Origin: Peltaster fructicola
Lineage: Eukaryota > Ascomycota > Dothideomycetes
NCBI GenBank assembly: GCA_001592805.2
Contig: CP051140.1
Span: forward strand, 2,481,501 to 2,545,500
Direction: 5' to 3'
DNA length: 64,000 nucleotides
A program made the position numbers and the translations under genes. The stretch's first letter is position 1. Each line of letters opens with the position of its first letter. The notes under the pieces are model-generated. The model had not been told where the DNA came from. It was given only the letters and a program-made list of their open reading frames with translations, and searched no databases. Positions 32,208-44,847 of this stretch are shown here, in pieces.

Positions 32208-33418
32208 TGAACCATTGATGCTGTTTTGTGGTTGATGCAAGTGCTATGATCGAGAGGTTAACGAAATCGACAAGCGAGGATCACCGTGGTCAAAGCGTGA
32301 GGCTTCAGATTCATCACACATGTGCTCTATGAGATCGTCCTGGCAACACCACTATTCGCTGTATCATCATACTTGCGCCTCGCTGCGAATCCGAAAGGGT
32401 TCCGCCTTGTTGTAATCGACTGCTGACCCATCTTGGAAGCTCGTGATCATTCTCACGGCAGCAGCAACGTTCTCTGAGCTTCTTCTGATCTGCTCATTGT
32501 AGCGTTCTCCATCTGATGCTACGAGGATGACCGCCCAGTGTCGAGCGGAAGGCAGTGTTTGCAGACAAGACGACGCAAGCACAGACGTGTGCACCACGCC
32601 GCCATATCATGGTGCCCACCGAAGTTCTTCAGCAGCCAAGCTCTGTCGGAGACCTGAACGCTCTGGTGGTTACAGGTCTTCCATATGTCTTCCAACATGA
32701 TTGCCGGTGTCCCGGCTTAGGACCTCACAGAGGTCGACTACTCCCGACTGAAGTAGAGTAGCCTGCTCCGCCGAGATACGAGAGCATAAGGCGCAGCCCA
32801 AAAATACCGAGCTCGTCGACCAGCGCATCTTGTCGACAAGGACGAACTCACCTTCGAAGCACCATGCTCTCTCAGTCGTGCAGCATGTCAATTAAATTTG
32901 CTCATTCTCTCCCAGGCATACTTCCGACTGTTGTGGTAGGTTTTGTGATATTCAAGGAAACAAAGAGAGTACAATAAAGAAGCAGTTGGCGTACAAGAGA
33001 TTGATTCAAGCACTTTGCCGCTTCAATTCCGATGTCTCCTAGCAATGCCAAATCTGGCGCAGCCTCGAGGAAGTCATACTGGTATATTGGCTAAGTTGCA
33101 AGTAAAGATCGCTCTACAACAGCTAGCAGTTGCCATCTCGATGCATATGCACTTAATATTGGCGACAGGATAATGCTTGGACGAGTGCTGACGCTGCATC
33201 AGGGCTGGACTGTAGCTTTCAATCCATCTGATCATTGTTGCTGAATGTATTGTCTTTGAGTTGTGAAGACTAGGCCTCTTGAGCGGCGTGGCAGCCCGTC
33301 GGCCGCGGAATGGCTCCGCTAGCAGTCGAGCCTGCATACATCTAAGGTCCACGGTCCTGCATATCTGGACAAATTCAAACCACATCGACCCTTTTGGAGC
33401 GCAATGGATGAAGGCGCA
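32208..33418. other. Divergent intergenic region, COX10/VPS5 promoters
   Basis: 1.2 kb between two divergent starts. No gene or RNA seen. Confidence 0.5.
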
Positions 33419-35272
33419 TGGGATGGTACGTCCTGCATGTCGACTGATTCTCCTAGCTGACACGCGAACAGACGTCCCGTCGCGTTCGTCCTCCACCGTC
33501 AACCTCGCGAAATCTAGCAATGATGACGAAAGAACTCACGGTAAGTAAACACTCTTGCACATACGCCATGCTAATCAGCTTGGAGATACACACTCAAACA
33601 AATCTGATGCGCCTGCATCTCCGAGTCCAACGAGTCCAATAACACCTAGGACCCTACAGTCTAAGACCCGCCCTTCTCGACGTACAGTCAACCTTGCACA
33701 ATCAGTCACACTCGATCCAGATGATGCTTTAGGTCCCCTTGGTCCTCTCGGATCGAACGCGGTGGAAGACGTACCTGTTCCAGCACCAGCTCCGCCTGTG
33801 AAAGAGCTAGCTTCGCGAACGAAGGCACATTCGAAACCATTCCCGGCAAGCTTCGAGCCCAGCCCGACAAAAAAACGGAGATGATACTGTGCGACATCCG
33901 TCTGTATCAGTAGAGCAGGCAGCAAACCCGTCGTTCCACATCAGTGTTGGCGATCCACACACAGTCGGAGGTGCAACAAGTTCGCATACTGTATATGCTG
34001 TCACCACAAAGACCACCTCAAAGGCATACAATGCTCCTACATTCACAGTCACTCGCCGGTATCGAGACTTCTTATGGCTATATGAGCAGCTACATTCCAA
34101 CAATCCAGGTGTTGTGGTTCCTCCTCCGCCAGAGAAGCAGACAATGGGCCGGTTCGATGTTGAGTTCATCGAGCATCGCAGGCAAGCGCTTGAAAAGATG
34201 ATCAACAAGGTTGCGACGCATCCTATCCTGCATATGGATGGAGACTTGAAGACCTTTCTGGAGAGCGAGGCATTCAATGTGGACATCAAGCACAAGGCCA
34301 AGGATACGCTTGCAACATCGGAGAGTAAAGGCTTGATGTCGACCATCGGTCTGGGAGCGTCGAGTGGCAGCAAGTTCATCGAGCACGACGACTGGTTTCA
34401 TGATCGACGGGTCTACCTTGATGCTTTGGAGAATCAGCTGAAAGCATTGCAGAAGTCTATTGATGCTGTTGTCGCTCAGAGAAAGTCCTTGGCTGAGTCG
34501 TGTGGAGAGTTCAGCGCTTCACTACACACTCTTGCTGCTGTCGAACTGTCACCCTCATTGTCTGGTCCACTGGATGCTCTTGGCGATTTGCAAATACGCA
34601 TTCAAGAGCTATACCATCGACAGGCTATGCAGGATATCCTGACACTGGGCATTGTCATCGAGGAGTACATCAGGTTGATCGGAAGTGTCAAGAAAGCTTT
34701 CGAGCAGCGGCAGAAGTCCTTCCATTCATGGCACGCCGCTGAGACTAAGCTGCTGGAGATTAGAAAGCAGCAGGACAAGCTGTTGCGTGCAGGGCGATCC
34801 CAGCAAGATAGAATAGCACAGATGAGTGCTGATGTAGGGGATGCCGAGAGGAGAGTGCATCAGGCGAGGCTGTTATTTGAGGATATGGGTCGACTGATGC
34901 GTGCAGAGCTCGATCGATTCGAGAGGGAAAAGGTTGATGACTTCAAGAGTGGTGTCGAGACGTTCTTGGAGAGCGCTGTTGAAGCACAGAAAGAGGTGAG
35001 TTGCATCTCTGCATCTTGACTTGACTGACATTGTCTAGCTCATCGAACTGTGGGAGACATACCTGTTACAGCTTGACAGCGACGAAGATGGTCCTCCTTT
35101 GATGCCTGCTGGCATTCGAGTAAATACTGAAGCGGCTGATGAGAACGTTCAGAATGGTAGCATTGCGCAGGAGGCTGACGTCGAAACTGAGCGAATCAAT
35201 GACGAAGAGACGACGCCAAGTATTGGAGGTACGACTGTTGTCAGTACAGCAGAAGATGGAGAGGAAGAGTAG
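33419..35272 (+). CDS. VPS5: Retromer sorting nexin Vps5/SNX1 (PX-BAR); one apparent frame break
   Basis: Subunit of the retromer membrane coat that recycles cargo from endosomes to the Golgi; its PX domain binds PI3P and its BAR domain bends the membrane. Proposed exons: 33419-33425, 33472-33540, 33586-34995 and 35039-35272. The N-terminal 160 residues are disordered and Pro/Ser-rich. The PX domain starts at PSFHISVGDPHTVGG and has the lipid-binding RRYRDFLWLYEQL and the FIEHRRQALEKM segment. The BAR region runs from FIEHDDWFHDRR to the end, including the helix after HSWHAAETKLLEIRKQQDKLL. The frame is lost once at the A7 run 33869-33875, between the disordered part and PX; six A would join the two parts into 572 aa. 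Oddities: a 7-nt first coding exon, and a GAG acceptor for intron 2. A start at 33405 (MDEGAW) with one further lost G is an alternative. Confidence 0.88.
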
Positions 35273-35721
35273 TGTTTTGATGGGAGTGTGTACGATTTCA
35301 AGAGAACTACTGAGCAGTAGAGGCTAGATCATCACTCCCAGTCTCCTTACTGGGGGTTGGTGGTACGTACCTAGTGAGCTGCACGAGGCATGTGCAAAAA
35401 TATGCACATCGCACGTGTCCAGACAGAACAGATGCTGCAAGCAGTAGATCTAATCACCACCTACCGAGAACGTTGTCTCTCGCAGCGAATTCCTCACCAA
35501 GTCACCGCTGCCGCCGCCAGTGTGCGTTCATCGCCAGATGAGATGATCTGAAATGATACTGCCACTTTCGAGTGTCCCTAAGGTGCACTGTCAGATGATC
35601 AAGAGTATTGCCAACCGCTCTGAGGGACAATACACCACTTGGTCACGCAAGACAAGGGCCACAGGTACAGCAGCAATCGCTCTGTTGATGATAGTATCAT
35701 TAATTCGTGATCATCGCCATG
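35273..35721. other. Convergent intergenic region
   Basis: 449 bp between the VPS5 and CDH1 3' ends. No gene seen. Confidence 0.45.
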
Positions 35722-37497
35722 CTATCTGATAATTCCCCATTCATTCACAATGCCTCGTTCCCTCGTCTTCTCCTTTCGCCCAAACACATCCCAGAAGCGT
35801 AAGGTCTCATCTCCGGCGCCTGTCACAATCGTGCCACCATCAGGGCTCATACTCAAGTAGAGTACACGGAATGTGTGACCTGTAAGGCTCGCCACCGGTG
35901 TCATCGAAGGATACTTCCAAAGGTTTACCGAATGCGTTGAGAATCCATGGCTGGACACAACCTCTGATGTCAATTGACTGAACAGCAGATTGCAGACCTG
36001 ACTGCCAGTATCGTGAGATCGTAGCAAGTGCGGATTAGTCGCTAGAATCCCTGGACTCGTTGGGCCATTGAGGCTGAGTGCAGAGTCGGACCGCATGGCG
36101 CTTGCTGCATCGAATGTCGCATTTGCCGAGTTCTGTGCTGTTGAGATGGTATTCCAGAATTTGATGCATCGATCTGCTGTGCCGCCACCGCTGGCAAGGA
36201 GGCCACGTTGATGTGGGCTCCAAGCTATTGCTTTCACAGCTGCCTTGTGACCGCCTTCTTGTTCGCCCCAGCGATGTTGCCATCGTTCTTCCATCCGGTC
36301 CCAGACGAAGATTTTGTTGTCGTTGCCTCCTGACGCAAGCTGTTCCGTGTCGGAGTTCCATTTCAGACCACAGACTTCCTGCTTGTGACCTGTAAGCTTC
36401 CTGAGGAAAGGTGCTGGCATTCGCACGTCTCGATGTAAAATAGTACGATCTCGCGAGCCGGACGAAAGAATATGTGCATTCCAGGCTAGAGAGCTCACCC
36501 TTGCCGAATGACCCGTCATAACACGAAGTCTCTTGGAGTTGAGGGTGTCGTAGATCATTAGCAGACCCTTATTCGTGCCGATAGCAAGATGTGTGCCTCT
36601 CTGTATCCAGCTGACACTTGTGACAAGGTCCCCCTCGAGTTGACACAAAGGAGTGACTTTGCCAGTTTCTCGACTCCACAGGTAGACAGAGCTTCCCAAT
36701 CCTACAGCGAGGACATCACTCGAGCCCCAGTCGACCAAATTGAGGTAAAAGTCGTCTGCTAGGTCGGGTGCGTCCAGGACTTTGTATGGGACTTTACTCA
36801 CTTGGCGTGGTGTCTTCCGTGGAGAGAGCAGAGCTGATTGTGTAGAGTGTTTGACAGGTGAGAGACTGTAGAGTTCAGATCTTGCATTGATGTTTGGACC
36901 TCGTTCGCTTCTTGATGTTGATCGTGGTGTGAGGGAGACATGTGAAGAGCCGAAGGAGAAGAGGTTTTTGTGCGGTGTGGTTGGAGTGAAATTCGAGGCC
37001 CGGTGGCCTGAAGGTGGTGTTTTCGAGCGTGGTTCCCGTGATCGTGGGATTTGTGGAACTTCGGTGTCGAACATCTCAGATCGTAGTAGTGATGAATATG
37101 TCCTGTTTGCATCTCTTCGTTGGGAGTCCATGTCCGTGGAGGTCACGAATCTGCCGCTGTTTCTTGATGGAGATGCAGGGGAGCCTTCATCGTCTAGAAG
37201 GTTGTAGCTTGCTTGTAGATCCTGTCCTGAACGATTGGGTATGAATCTGTTGTCCGCGCCGAACACCTTCTGTCTTTTCCTGCTTGGACTCGCTGACGGT
37301 GTACTAGCTCTTCTCCTGCCTTCATCGATATGTTGTAGTGCTTTGCTCAATGCTCTGGCGCTTACAGGAGCATGTTCGTGTGCTACTAAACTGTGTGATC
37401 GTTTGCCTGTGACTGTAGGTGGAGTTTTGCTCCTTGGCGGAGAGGGAAGTGTGGGAGTCTGACGACCGTCTTCGATTGAGAGAGCTGCTTCCTCCAT
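35722..37497 (-). CDS. CDH1: APC/C activator Cdh1/Fizzy-related (WD40)
   Basis: Substrate-recruiting activator of the anaphase-promoting complex in late mitosis and G1. Single exon, 591 aa. The N-terminus holds the C-box NRFIPNR (about residues 83-89) that binds the APC/C and a SLLRSEMF motif typical of Cdh1. Many Ser/Thr-Pro sites (QTPTLPSPP, SKTPP twice, STPSASPSR, TPTTPHK) are the usual CDK sites that keep Cdh1 inactive. The WD40 propeller starts at VPYKVLDAPDLADDFYLNLVDW, includes SSGSRDRTILHRDVR, LKWNSDTEQLASGGNDN and TGAGDETLRFWDVF, and the protein ends with the C-terminal IR tail (WGIIR), the second APC/C contact. The SLLRSEMF and HRDVR segments place it with Cdh1 and not Cdc20. The frame is intact. 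Confidence 0.96.
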   Translation of the reverse strand: MEEAALSIEDGRQTPTLPSPPRSKTPPTVTGKRSHSLVAHEHAPVSARALSKALQHIDEGRRRASTPSASPSRKRQKVFGADNRFIPNRSGQDLQASYNLLDDEGSPASPSRNSGRFVTSTDMDSQRRDANRTYSSLLRSEMFDTEVPQIPRSREPRSKTPPSGHRASNFTPTTPHKNLFSFGSSHVSLTPRSTSRSERGPNINARSELYSLSPVKHSTQSALLSPRKTPRQVSKVPYKVLDAPDLADDFYLNLVDWGSSDVLAVGLGSSVYLWSRETGKVTPLCQLEGDLVTSVSWIQRGTHLAIGTNKGLLMIYDTLNSKRLRVMTGHSARVSSLAWNAHILSSGSRDRTILHRDVRMPAPFLRKLTGHKQEVCGLKWNSDTEQLASGGNDNKIFVWDRMEERWQHRWGEQEGGHKAAVKAIAWSPHQRGLLASGGGTADRCIKFWNTISTAQNSANATFDAASAMRSDSALSLNGPTSPGILATNPHLLRSHDTGSQVCNLLFSQLTSEVVSSHGFSTHSVNLWKYPSMTPVASLTGHTFRVLYLSMSPDGGTIVTGAGDETLRFWDVFGRKEKTRERGIVNEWGIIR

Positions 37498-38253
37498 GTT
37501 GTTGGTGAATAGTGATGGAGGGTGGTTACGTGATGTTGCGTTGTGCTCAACAAATGCCGAGCGCTTCTGGCGCCAGGAGTTGTGCTAAGGCTCCTCGCTC
37601 TCGTAACCCTTGCTTGGAGTGCTGCGAAACGCATGCCCGTCCCATGCGCTGATGACACTCGATGGTGGTATGTCTCGTGGATGTCAGAATGAAGGACTGT
37701 TAATGTGTTGATCGTTGACGAAGTGTGTTGATGTGGAGATGGTGGAAGTGAATTGCGCTGACTGGAAAATCACCCCGTCTCGCTGCACAACAGGCCAGGA
37801 TGGAAGTAAGAGTGAGTGAATCTTCTCAGTCACGATTGTTGTGAAGTGTTTGAGGTGGTCGCCATGAATGCGACCGCTCGCGTGGGCTCGAAGCGGTAAG
37901 TCACAACAAATACCCGTGTGGCGCTAAATTCACTGCAGGTGACGTTCCATTGAGATTGACACTTATCATACCAGCTTCTGTATGCCCGAGTCAGAGCCAA
38001 ACATCGGCTTAGAGCCTGTGGCAACGCACGCAGGTCCCATCGAATTGCACCTATCCCCCATGGGTCTGTACAAAGCAATATCTTTCATCCTCATGTCGAG
38101 CAGTTCAGCACGTGGAATCTCATATCGCGAGCAAGTCAGTGGTCGGCGTCGGCGAAGGATGTTCTCGTTCCAGATGTTCAACGCCATATCGAGAATAATC
38201 TGTACTGGGTACATGTGTGAAGCAGACAACCGATCATGATGCTACTGGCTAGC
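37498..38253. other. Intergenic region, CDH1 promoter
   Basis: 756 bp between the CDH1 start and the SDR stop. No gene or repeat seen. Confidence 0.45.
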
Positions 38254-39351
38254 TCATGTACGTAGCTCTTCACGCTGTAAGAATTGCTGATCGACAAGTC
38301 TCTCACTGAGTTTCCAAAGCATCTCGGCCTCAATCGGGTTCGTAGCCCAAGATTTGATAGTTTCCTCTGAGTGATCTGATTCTGCGATATGGCTATCGAG
38401 CACGTAAGCCGCATTGTGAGACTTGAGCTCAGGTGAGAAAGCAGCAAAGACATGAGTCGCCACTCCACGCTCTGGTGTCTTGTAGTCGAAGCTTTCCTTC
38501 CATCCCTCAAAGTTGCCCATGAATCGATCGATCTTCTCTGTGGGAAATCAATTAGCTTTACAACTTCAGCACTCTTGAGAACATACGCAGGTCGGCGAAT
38601 TGGCTCTTCCAGTCAATGTGACTTCCAAGATTCGTGCCAATAACACCAGGGTGTAGACTGATCGCTGTCAGACCTTTATGTCCCAGTTTCTGAGCCAAGG
38701 ACAAGGTCATCAGCATGTTGGCAGTCTTGCTTTGTCCATACGCTAGCCATTCATTGTAATTATCGCCATCCTGTTGAGCGATCAGCCTCCGGCGGCACTA
38801 TGCGAGTGTTGACTCACGTGGAAGTCATAGTCGCCGAATCTTAATGGTGACAGTCTGTGGCCATCGCTTGAGACGGTCACGATTCGAGGCTCTTTCGATG
38901 TCATGATCTTGGGCATTATGAGGTTCGTGAACAAGAATGGGCCGAGATGATTCGTAGCAAACTGTTTCTCATGACCATCGACGGTCTTCTCATACTTGAT
39001 CGCCATCACGCCGGCGTTGTTGACGAGCACATCGATCGCTGGGACATCGCTCCATCCATTGACTATCGCCGCTGCGTCTTTGACATGGGCGAAAGACGTC
39101 AGATCGAGTTGAAGGAGCCTCGTGGCAACGCCTGTCTTGCCGATGTTGTCTGCTGTCGCTCTGAGCTTCTCAGTCGAGCGACCAGCAAGGATGAGCAAAC
39201 TCGGTTTGGCTTGGGAGATCTGCTCAACAAAGAATGCTCCCAGGCCGCCAGGACTGACACCTGTTGTCAGAATGACCTTGCCTGCGATCTCAGAGGCGAG
39301 GTCCGTGACAATCACATCTGCAGTGGTATGCGTGTCGTATTTCGCGGCCAT
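38254..39351 (-). CDS. Short-chain dehydrogenase/reductase (retinol dehydrogenase/WW-oxidoreductase-like)
   Basis: Exons (minus strand) 39351-38818, 38770-38587 and 38537-38254; introns of 47 and 49 nt; 333 aa. I use the ATG at 39351 because the frame upstream is open only through TTG. The Rossmann cofactor motif is the variant TGVSPGGLGAFF. The ILAGRSTEKL segment at the end of beta-2 favours NADP(H), NNAG is present, and the catalytic site is completed by S (VSSDGHRLSP) and YGQSKTAN (Tyr and Lys). Length and the C-terminal extension (after GWKESFDYKTPERGVATHVFAA) match fungal retinol dehydrogenase-like or WWOX-like SDRs of the extended-classical group. The substrate cannot be read from sequence. 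It stands alone, with no biosynthetic neighbours. Confidence 0.92.
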
Positions 39352-40939
39352 ATTGCTCGGCAATCACTTGTATGATGGTATGGAGGAGTCTCTCGTAGGC
39401 TTTGAACCACAGTCGGGATGCTGAACATGACACACGAACTTGGTCGTTTTCACTTAACGCCGCAAAGATGCTGACGTCAAGGTCCGGAGATAGCGAAGCT
39501 CTTCTTCAGCAAGGTGTTGCAAGTGCTGTATGGGTCTGAGGAGGATTACGCTAGGCCACAATATTGGCACTGAAACCTGCAGCAGCTCGATGCAGTTAGC
39601 TTCGTGAGACTGGAGTGTCTAGTCATGTAGGACACAATCACGTCGGCAGTCTCCTCTGATGGCTGACTGCTGACTGCCTGTGCGTACTGACCACCAAAGG
39701 ACAGGACGTCACCAAGTTTATTGCTGCAGGTTCGGCCGGAGTTCGCGCGATATGCCTTCCCACGGTTCGTGAGTATTGCGTGGTGGCTGGACTCACAGAG
39801 CAGCCTGTTTGAACCCGCAGAAAATCAAGTACACACCGCTACATGATACGGCCACCACAGTAGATCGCCGACACAGCGACGCAAGTTCGTAATGATATCC
39901 TCGGTGGAGTGTCAGGGAGTCCCTTCGATTGAGGCCAAGGAACGTTGTGTCCTTGGACTTTCTCATGTCGGCATCCTCCCTACGACGATAGAATGCTCAT
40001 CGACGCCGCTTACATGATGATCAGGGACTCACTGCATGGGTGCTGCCACCACAATCAAGTGAGTTGATGGACTTGGTCTTCTGGCTCGTATTTGCGTGTG
40101 TGCTTGGAGTAGCGATGCAGTAGTCCCTGGACCAGTCAGGGGGTTTATAGGTGACCTATAACAAATTGTAGCACAGGTGCGCATGGAGTGACGATCAGAG
40201 TGGAAGTCTGCCGATTATATGGATGAGAGTGTTTCTCAATGCCATCGGTCATCCCATCCAGTGCCGATCGTAGTGCTGAGACTGATTGACGAGCTGGGTC
40301 ATCATCAGCCTGAGCCTCGCAGCGCGGCCGATTGCGAAAGGCTGCCATGGTGTGTCATGTCGTGACATTTGCTGTTTGGGAAAGGGACGTGAAGGAAACA
40401 AAAGGTTGCACTGTCTTGGTGAGTAAAGCAAGAGGACGTCTGAGACGCTGGGAGGAGCCGCCGTTAGCGAGGCTCGTCTTAGTTTGCCCACCTTTTCACC
40501 AGCAGCCTCTACCACTACCAACGTCAACATTGCCTCAAAAGACACTACAGAATCGCGACAGTAGCCGCGCACAACGCAGTCAACCATCACTCGGAGTCAA
40601 GAAATCGGTCAGCCGCATTACAGTTTTGATATCAACAACACGTGCGCATTGTTTCCCAGCCTGGGTTGCGTCCTCGCGCTGACGAATATAGTTGTGCAAA
40701 CAGACATAATACGTACACTACCAGCAGACAGGATAGCTACGCGACGCTCGACAATCGGACAGACAGCAGCAGCAGCAGTAGCAGCAGCAGTTAGCCGAGA
40801 CGCACCTGGTCTGGTTCAGTAAAACTAACAGTTCACGCCGCTCGATCAAGAGGTGGAAGTAATTGAGTACACCAATACCTTGCCACAGCGCTGCTTGCAG
40901 CATTGCAATTTCCAGATAACGGCAAGCAAGTAGAGTACG
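39352..40939. other. Divergent intergenic region, 1.6 kb
   Basis: Between the divergent SDR and PP1 genes. It holds a CAG-repeat stretch at 40764-40790, probably in the PP1 leader. No gene seen. Confidence 0.5.
40764..40790 (+). repeat. Interrupted (CAG)n repeat in the PP1 leader
   Basis: Nine trinucleotides: five CAG, one TAG, three CAG. It ends 149 bp before the PP1 ATG, so it probably lies in the 5' UTR or core promoter. Confidence 0.9.
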
Positions 40940-42039
<1,100 letters not shown>

Positions 42040-43679
42040 AAGGACATGAAGAGAAGAGTGTTACGGTGCTGGTACGAGTACTACCCAAGCACACTACGAG
42101 AGGTGTTTCAATGTGCCGGAGCTGTCTTTACGATAGCAGGATGCGAGTACTATTAGTGTAGGGTGCTTTCGAAACGAATCGATCATATCTGTTTCACCAG
42201 GGTTGTTGCTGCTCCAATTGTCCATTTGCGAGGTCTTTATGAACAGGATACGGGATGTTGTTCAGCGAGCGCGCGTATGCTTGCTCTCGTAGACAGACAG
42301 GCCCCTTTCCGCTCCATCCTGGCGACTGATCTATGACACCCAGCATGCGCCCTACAGCAGCATTGGTCGAAGGTCTCCCTGATTGACCAGGCCAAACGAA
42401 CTCGTGCAACTGCAGACGAAGACCAAGCCAGAAGTGTATGCGAGGACCGTGAAAGGTGGGATGATGGATGAACCATCAAAGGCGTTTACCAGATTTCCAG
42501 CCTGGACACACTGCGAAGTCATCCCATACGGGAAGATCTAGAGCGACTCCGAAGCAGATCTTCATCATCTAGCTGTGCATCATCGTGTTGTGAGAGCACA
42601 AAGCTGTCTGATGATATCTTCCTGCCTTGACACGCAGCTCAGGATCGTGTGTTGTCGCTGGAACTCGTCTCGCCAATCGGATATCCGAATTGCTGAAGGA
42701 TGTGCTCGTGTTACCTCTTCTGCATGTACTGACGGAAAGGCCACTTGCCAATGAGCCGACCTCGATAGCCGCATGGACTTGACGGTGTTGAGATCTGGCT
42801 AGAGTCTGTGTTGCTAAGGCCAGCATTTCGGCGGTGAAGCCGACCTCAAGGACACCTGCTGGCTCACTGCACATTCTGTTGAATGTAGTAAACCATACTG
42901 TCGAGTTGAGTCTTTCCAGTCTATTATGGTCAGCACCTGGTATCTGTCTCGTACCGCGCACCTACGGAGATCAGATAGCGTATGTGTGACTATAGATTGT
43001 TAGCAAGTCTCACGAGGCGTCTTCAGCCGCCGCAACGCACAATATCGTACACATAACGATTTCGCTCGAACTCTGTTCGTGCGAATGTCATCATCTCCAA
43101 CCGGCTTGGTGCCGATGGTATCTTATTGGCAGCTCTAACCACACTTCGCCATAAATGCAGTGCTCGCTTTTGTTGTATGAACTGCAGATAGTAAGTACGT
43201 GGTCGTCAGGACAGTTTCAAGCCATATACATGTTCCAATGTGAGCTGTGGGTTGCCGCCGGAAGAACCAGAATCATTGCCAGATGCTATCGAAGCATACG
43301 TCCGGGAGGTCTGCCTGCTGCATAGCACGCGGTGAGCATTCAGCAGCCTCATCGAGGCACCACAGCTGCCCTTGCGAAGACTGCACAAGGTTACAACCGA
43401 TCTGATATGACTCTAGCCAATTGCAAAGGGTGGTTGTTGCAATGCTGGTGTCGAAGTGATAATATACGAACCGGAAAGCTGCAGGTACGAACCTACGCCA
43501 AGACACGAGACGTCCGAATCGCGCTTGCGACCAACTAACTTTAGCTGATCCTATAAGTGATACAAAATACTGTTTGATAACTTCCGCAGCCATCCTTCTA
43601 CCACATTCGTGTCCTCTCCTTCTTGCCCCAGCTCAACACCTCGACCTGCTCAGCTACGCGGATACATACAAACCGCACT
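42040..43679. other. Intergenic region, 1.6 kb
   Basis: Between PP1 and eIF4E. The longest frame (42569-42961, minus) has random-like composition. No RNA gene or repeat found. The right end is the eIF4E promoter. Confidence 0.5.
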
Positions 43680-44479
43680 ATGGCAGAAGTTGCCCAACCA
43701 CAATCCAGTGAGCCAGTCCCTCTAGACACCATTCCAATATCGCCAGCAGGTGAGAAGAATGGCGAGTCGCAATCGAACACAACCTCGAACAACGGCGGTG
43801 TAGTCACAGTCTTCGACGATCCCTCAAACTTCAACGTCAAGCATCAACTGCAGAATTCATGGACTCTGTGGTTCACAAAGCCACCTTCAGGAAAGCAGGA
43901 TTGGAACGAATTGCTCAAGGAGGTCATCACCTTCGACAGTGTCGAAGAGTTCTGGGGCATCTACGTAAGGCACTCATTGCTTGCGTGTGAGCAAGTGGCT
44001 AACCCTCACAGAACAACATCACACCAGCCTCAGAGCTTGCGCAGAAGTCCGATTACCACCTCTTCAAGCATGGTGTCCGTCCAGAATGGGAAGATCCTCA
44101 AAACAAGCATGGCGGACGTTGGGCGTTCACATTCAAGAACGGATCAAAGGCCTCAGATGAGGTTTGGCTGAGTATCATGCTTGCCGCTATCGGAGAGACT
44201 CTCGAAGAAGAGAATGACAACGAAGTTATGGGCGTCAACGTCAACATCCGTAAAGCGTTCTGGCGTGTTGGTCTTTGGACTCGTACTGCTGGACAGGCAC
44301 CCAAGGGCAAAGCTGGTGAGGGCGTCGACCGTCAGGAAGGACAGAAGCGACTGCTCGAAATTGGTCGTCGCTGGAAGGAAGTGCTTGGTCTGCCTGCTGG
44401 CGCTGAGATCGAGTTCAGTGGACACGCTGACTCTGCACACTCTGGAAGCAGCAGAGCCAAAGCAAAGTACACCATCTGA
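43680..44479 (+). CDS. CDC33: Translation initiation factor eIF4E (cap-binding)
   Basis: Binds the m7G cap of mRNA and recruits eIF4G for translation initiation. Exons 43680-43964 and 44012-44479 with a 47-nt intron; 250 aa. I use the ATG at 43680 (MAEVAQPQSSEPV); about 55 disordered residues precede the domain. Cap-binding and fold motifs: HQLQNSWTLWFTKP, TFDSVEEFWGIY-NNITPASEL across the splice junction, HGVRPEWEDPQNKHGGRW (the Trp-Glu pair that holds the cap base), and NIRKAFWRVGLWTR. The tail (LPAGAEIEFSGHADS) is that of canonical fungal eIF4E and not of 4E-HP variants. The frame is intact. Confidence 0.96.
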
Positions 44480-44847
44480 GCATGTGAAAGGATGGTGCTG
44501 AAGTGAGCATCCTGCTGGAGTGAGTATGTGGTCCTCAGCAGCTGCAATACATTCTGCAAGTGCAGGAACATGATTTCATGACTACAATGGAGGAGCATAT
44601 ACCCAAGTATGTTGTACTATAGGCATCAAGCATGCCATGTTTCTATCACGTTTAACAATGCGTACTGCAGAACGGATCCAGCAGATGAACTATTATTCTC
44701 TTCATGTATCTCGTGTAGTGAAGTAAGCAACCAACAACGCCGCGCTGATAGTAACTGTATGAACGATAACGCTGCATCGATAACGAAATTGCTGGTGAAA
44801 GAAGTGCCCAAACTGGATGGACAAGAGCACAGGGTCTCTGACTTCAC
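44480..44847. other. Convergent intergenic region
   Basis: 368 bp between the eIF4E and LRR gene 3' ends. No gene seen. Confidence 0.4.

Noticed and set aside
42569-42961. 130-codon minus-strand frame between PP1 and eIF4E
   Set aside because: Residue composition is random-like and no domain or splice partner is seen.
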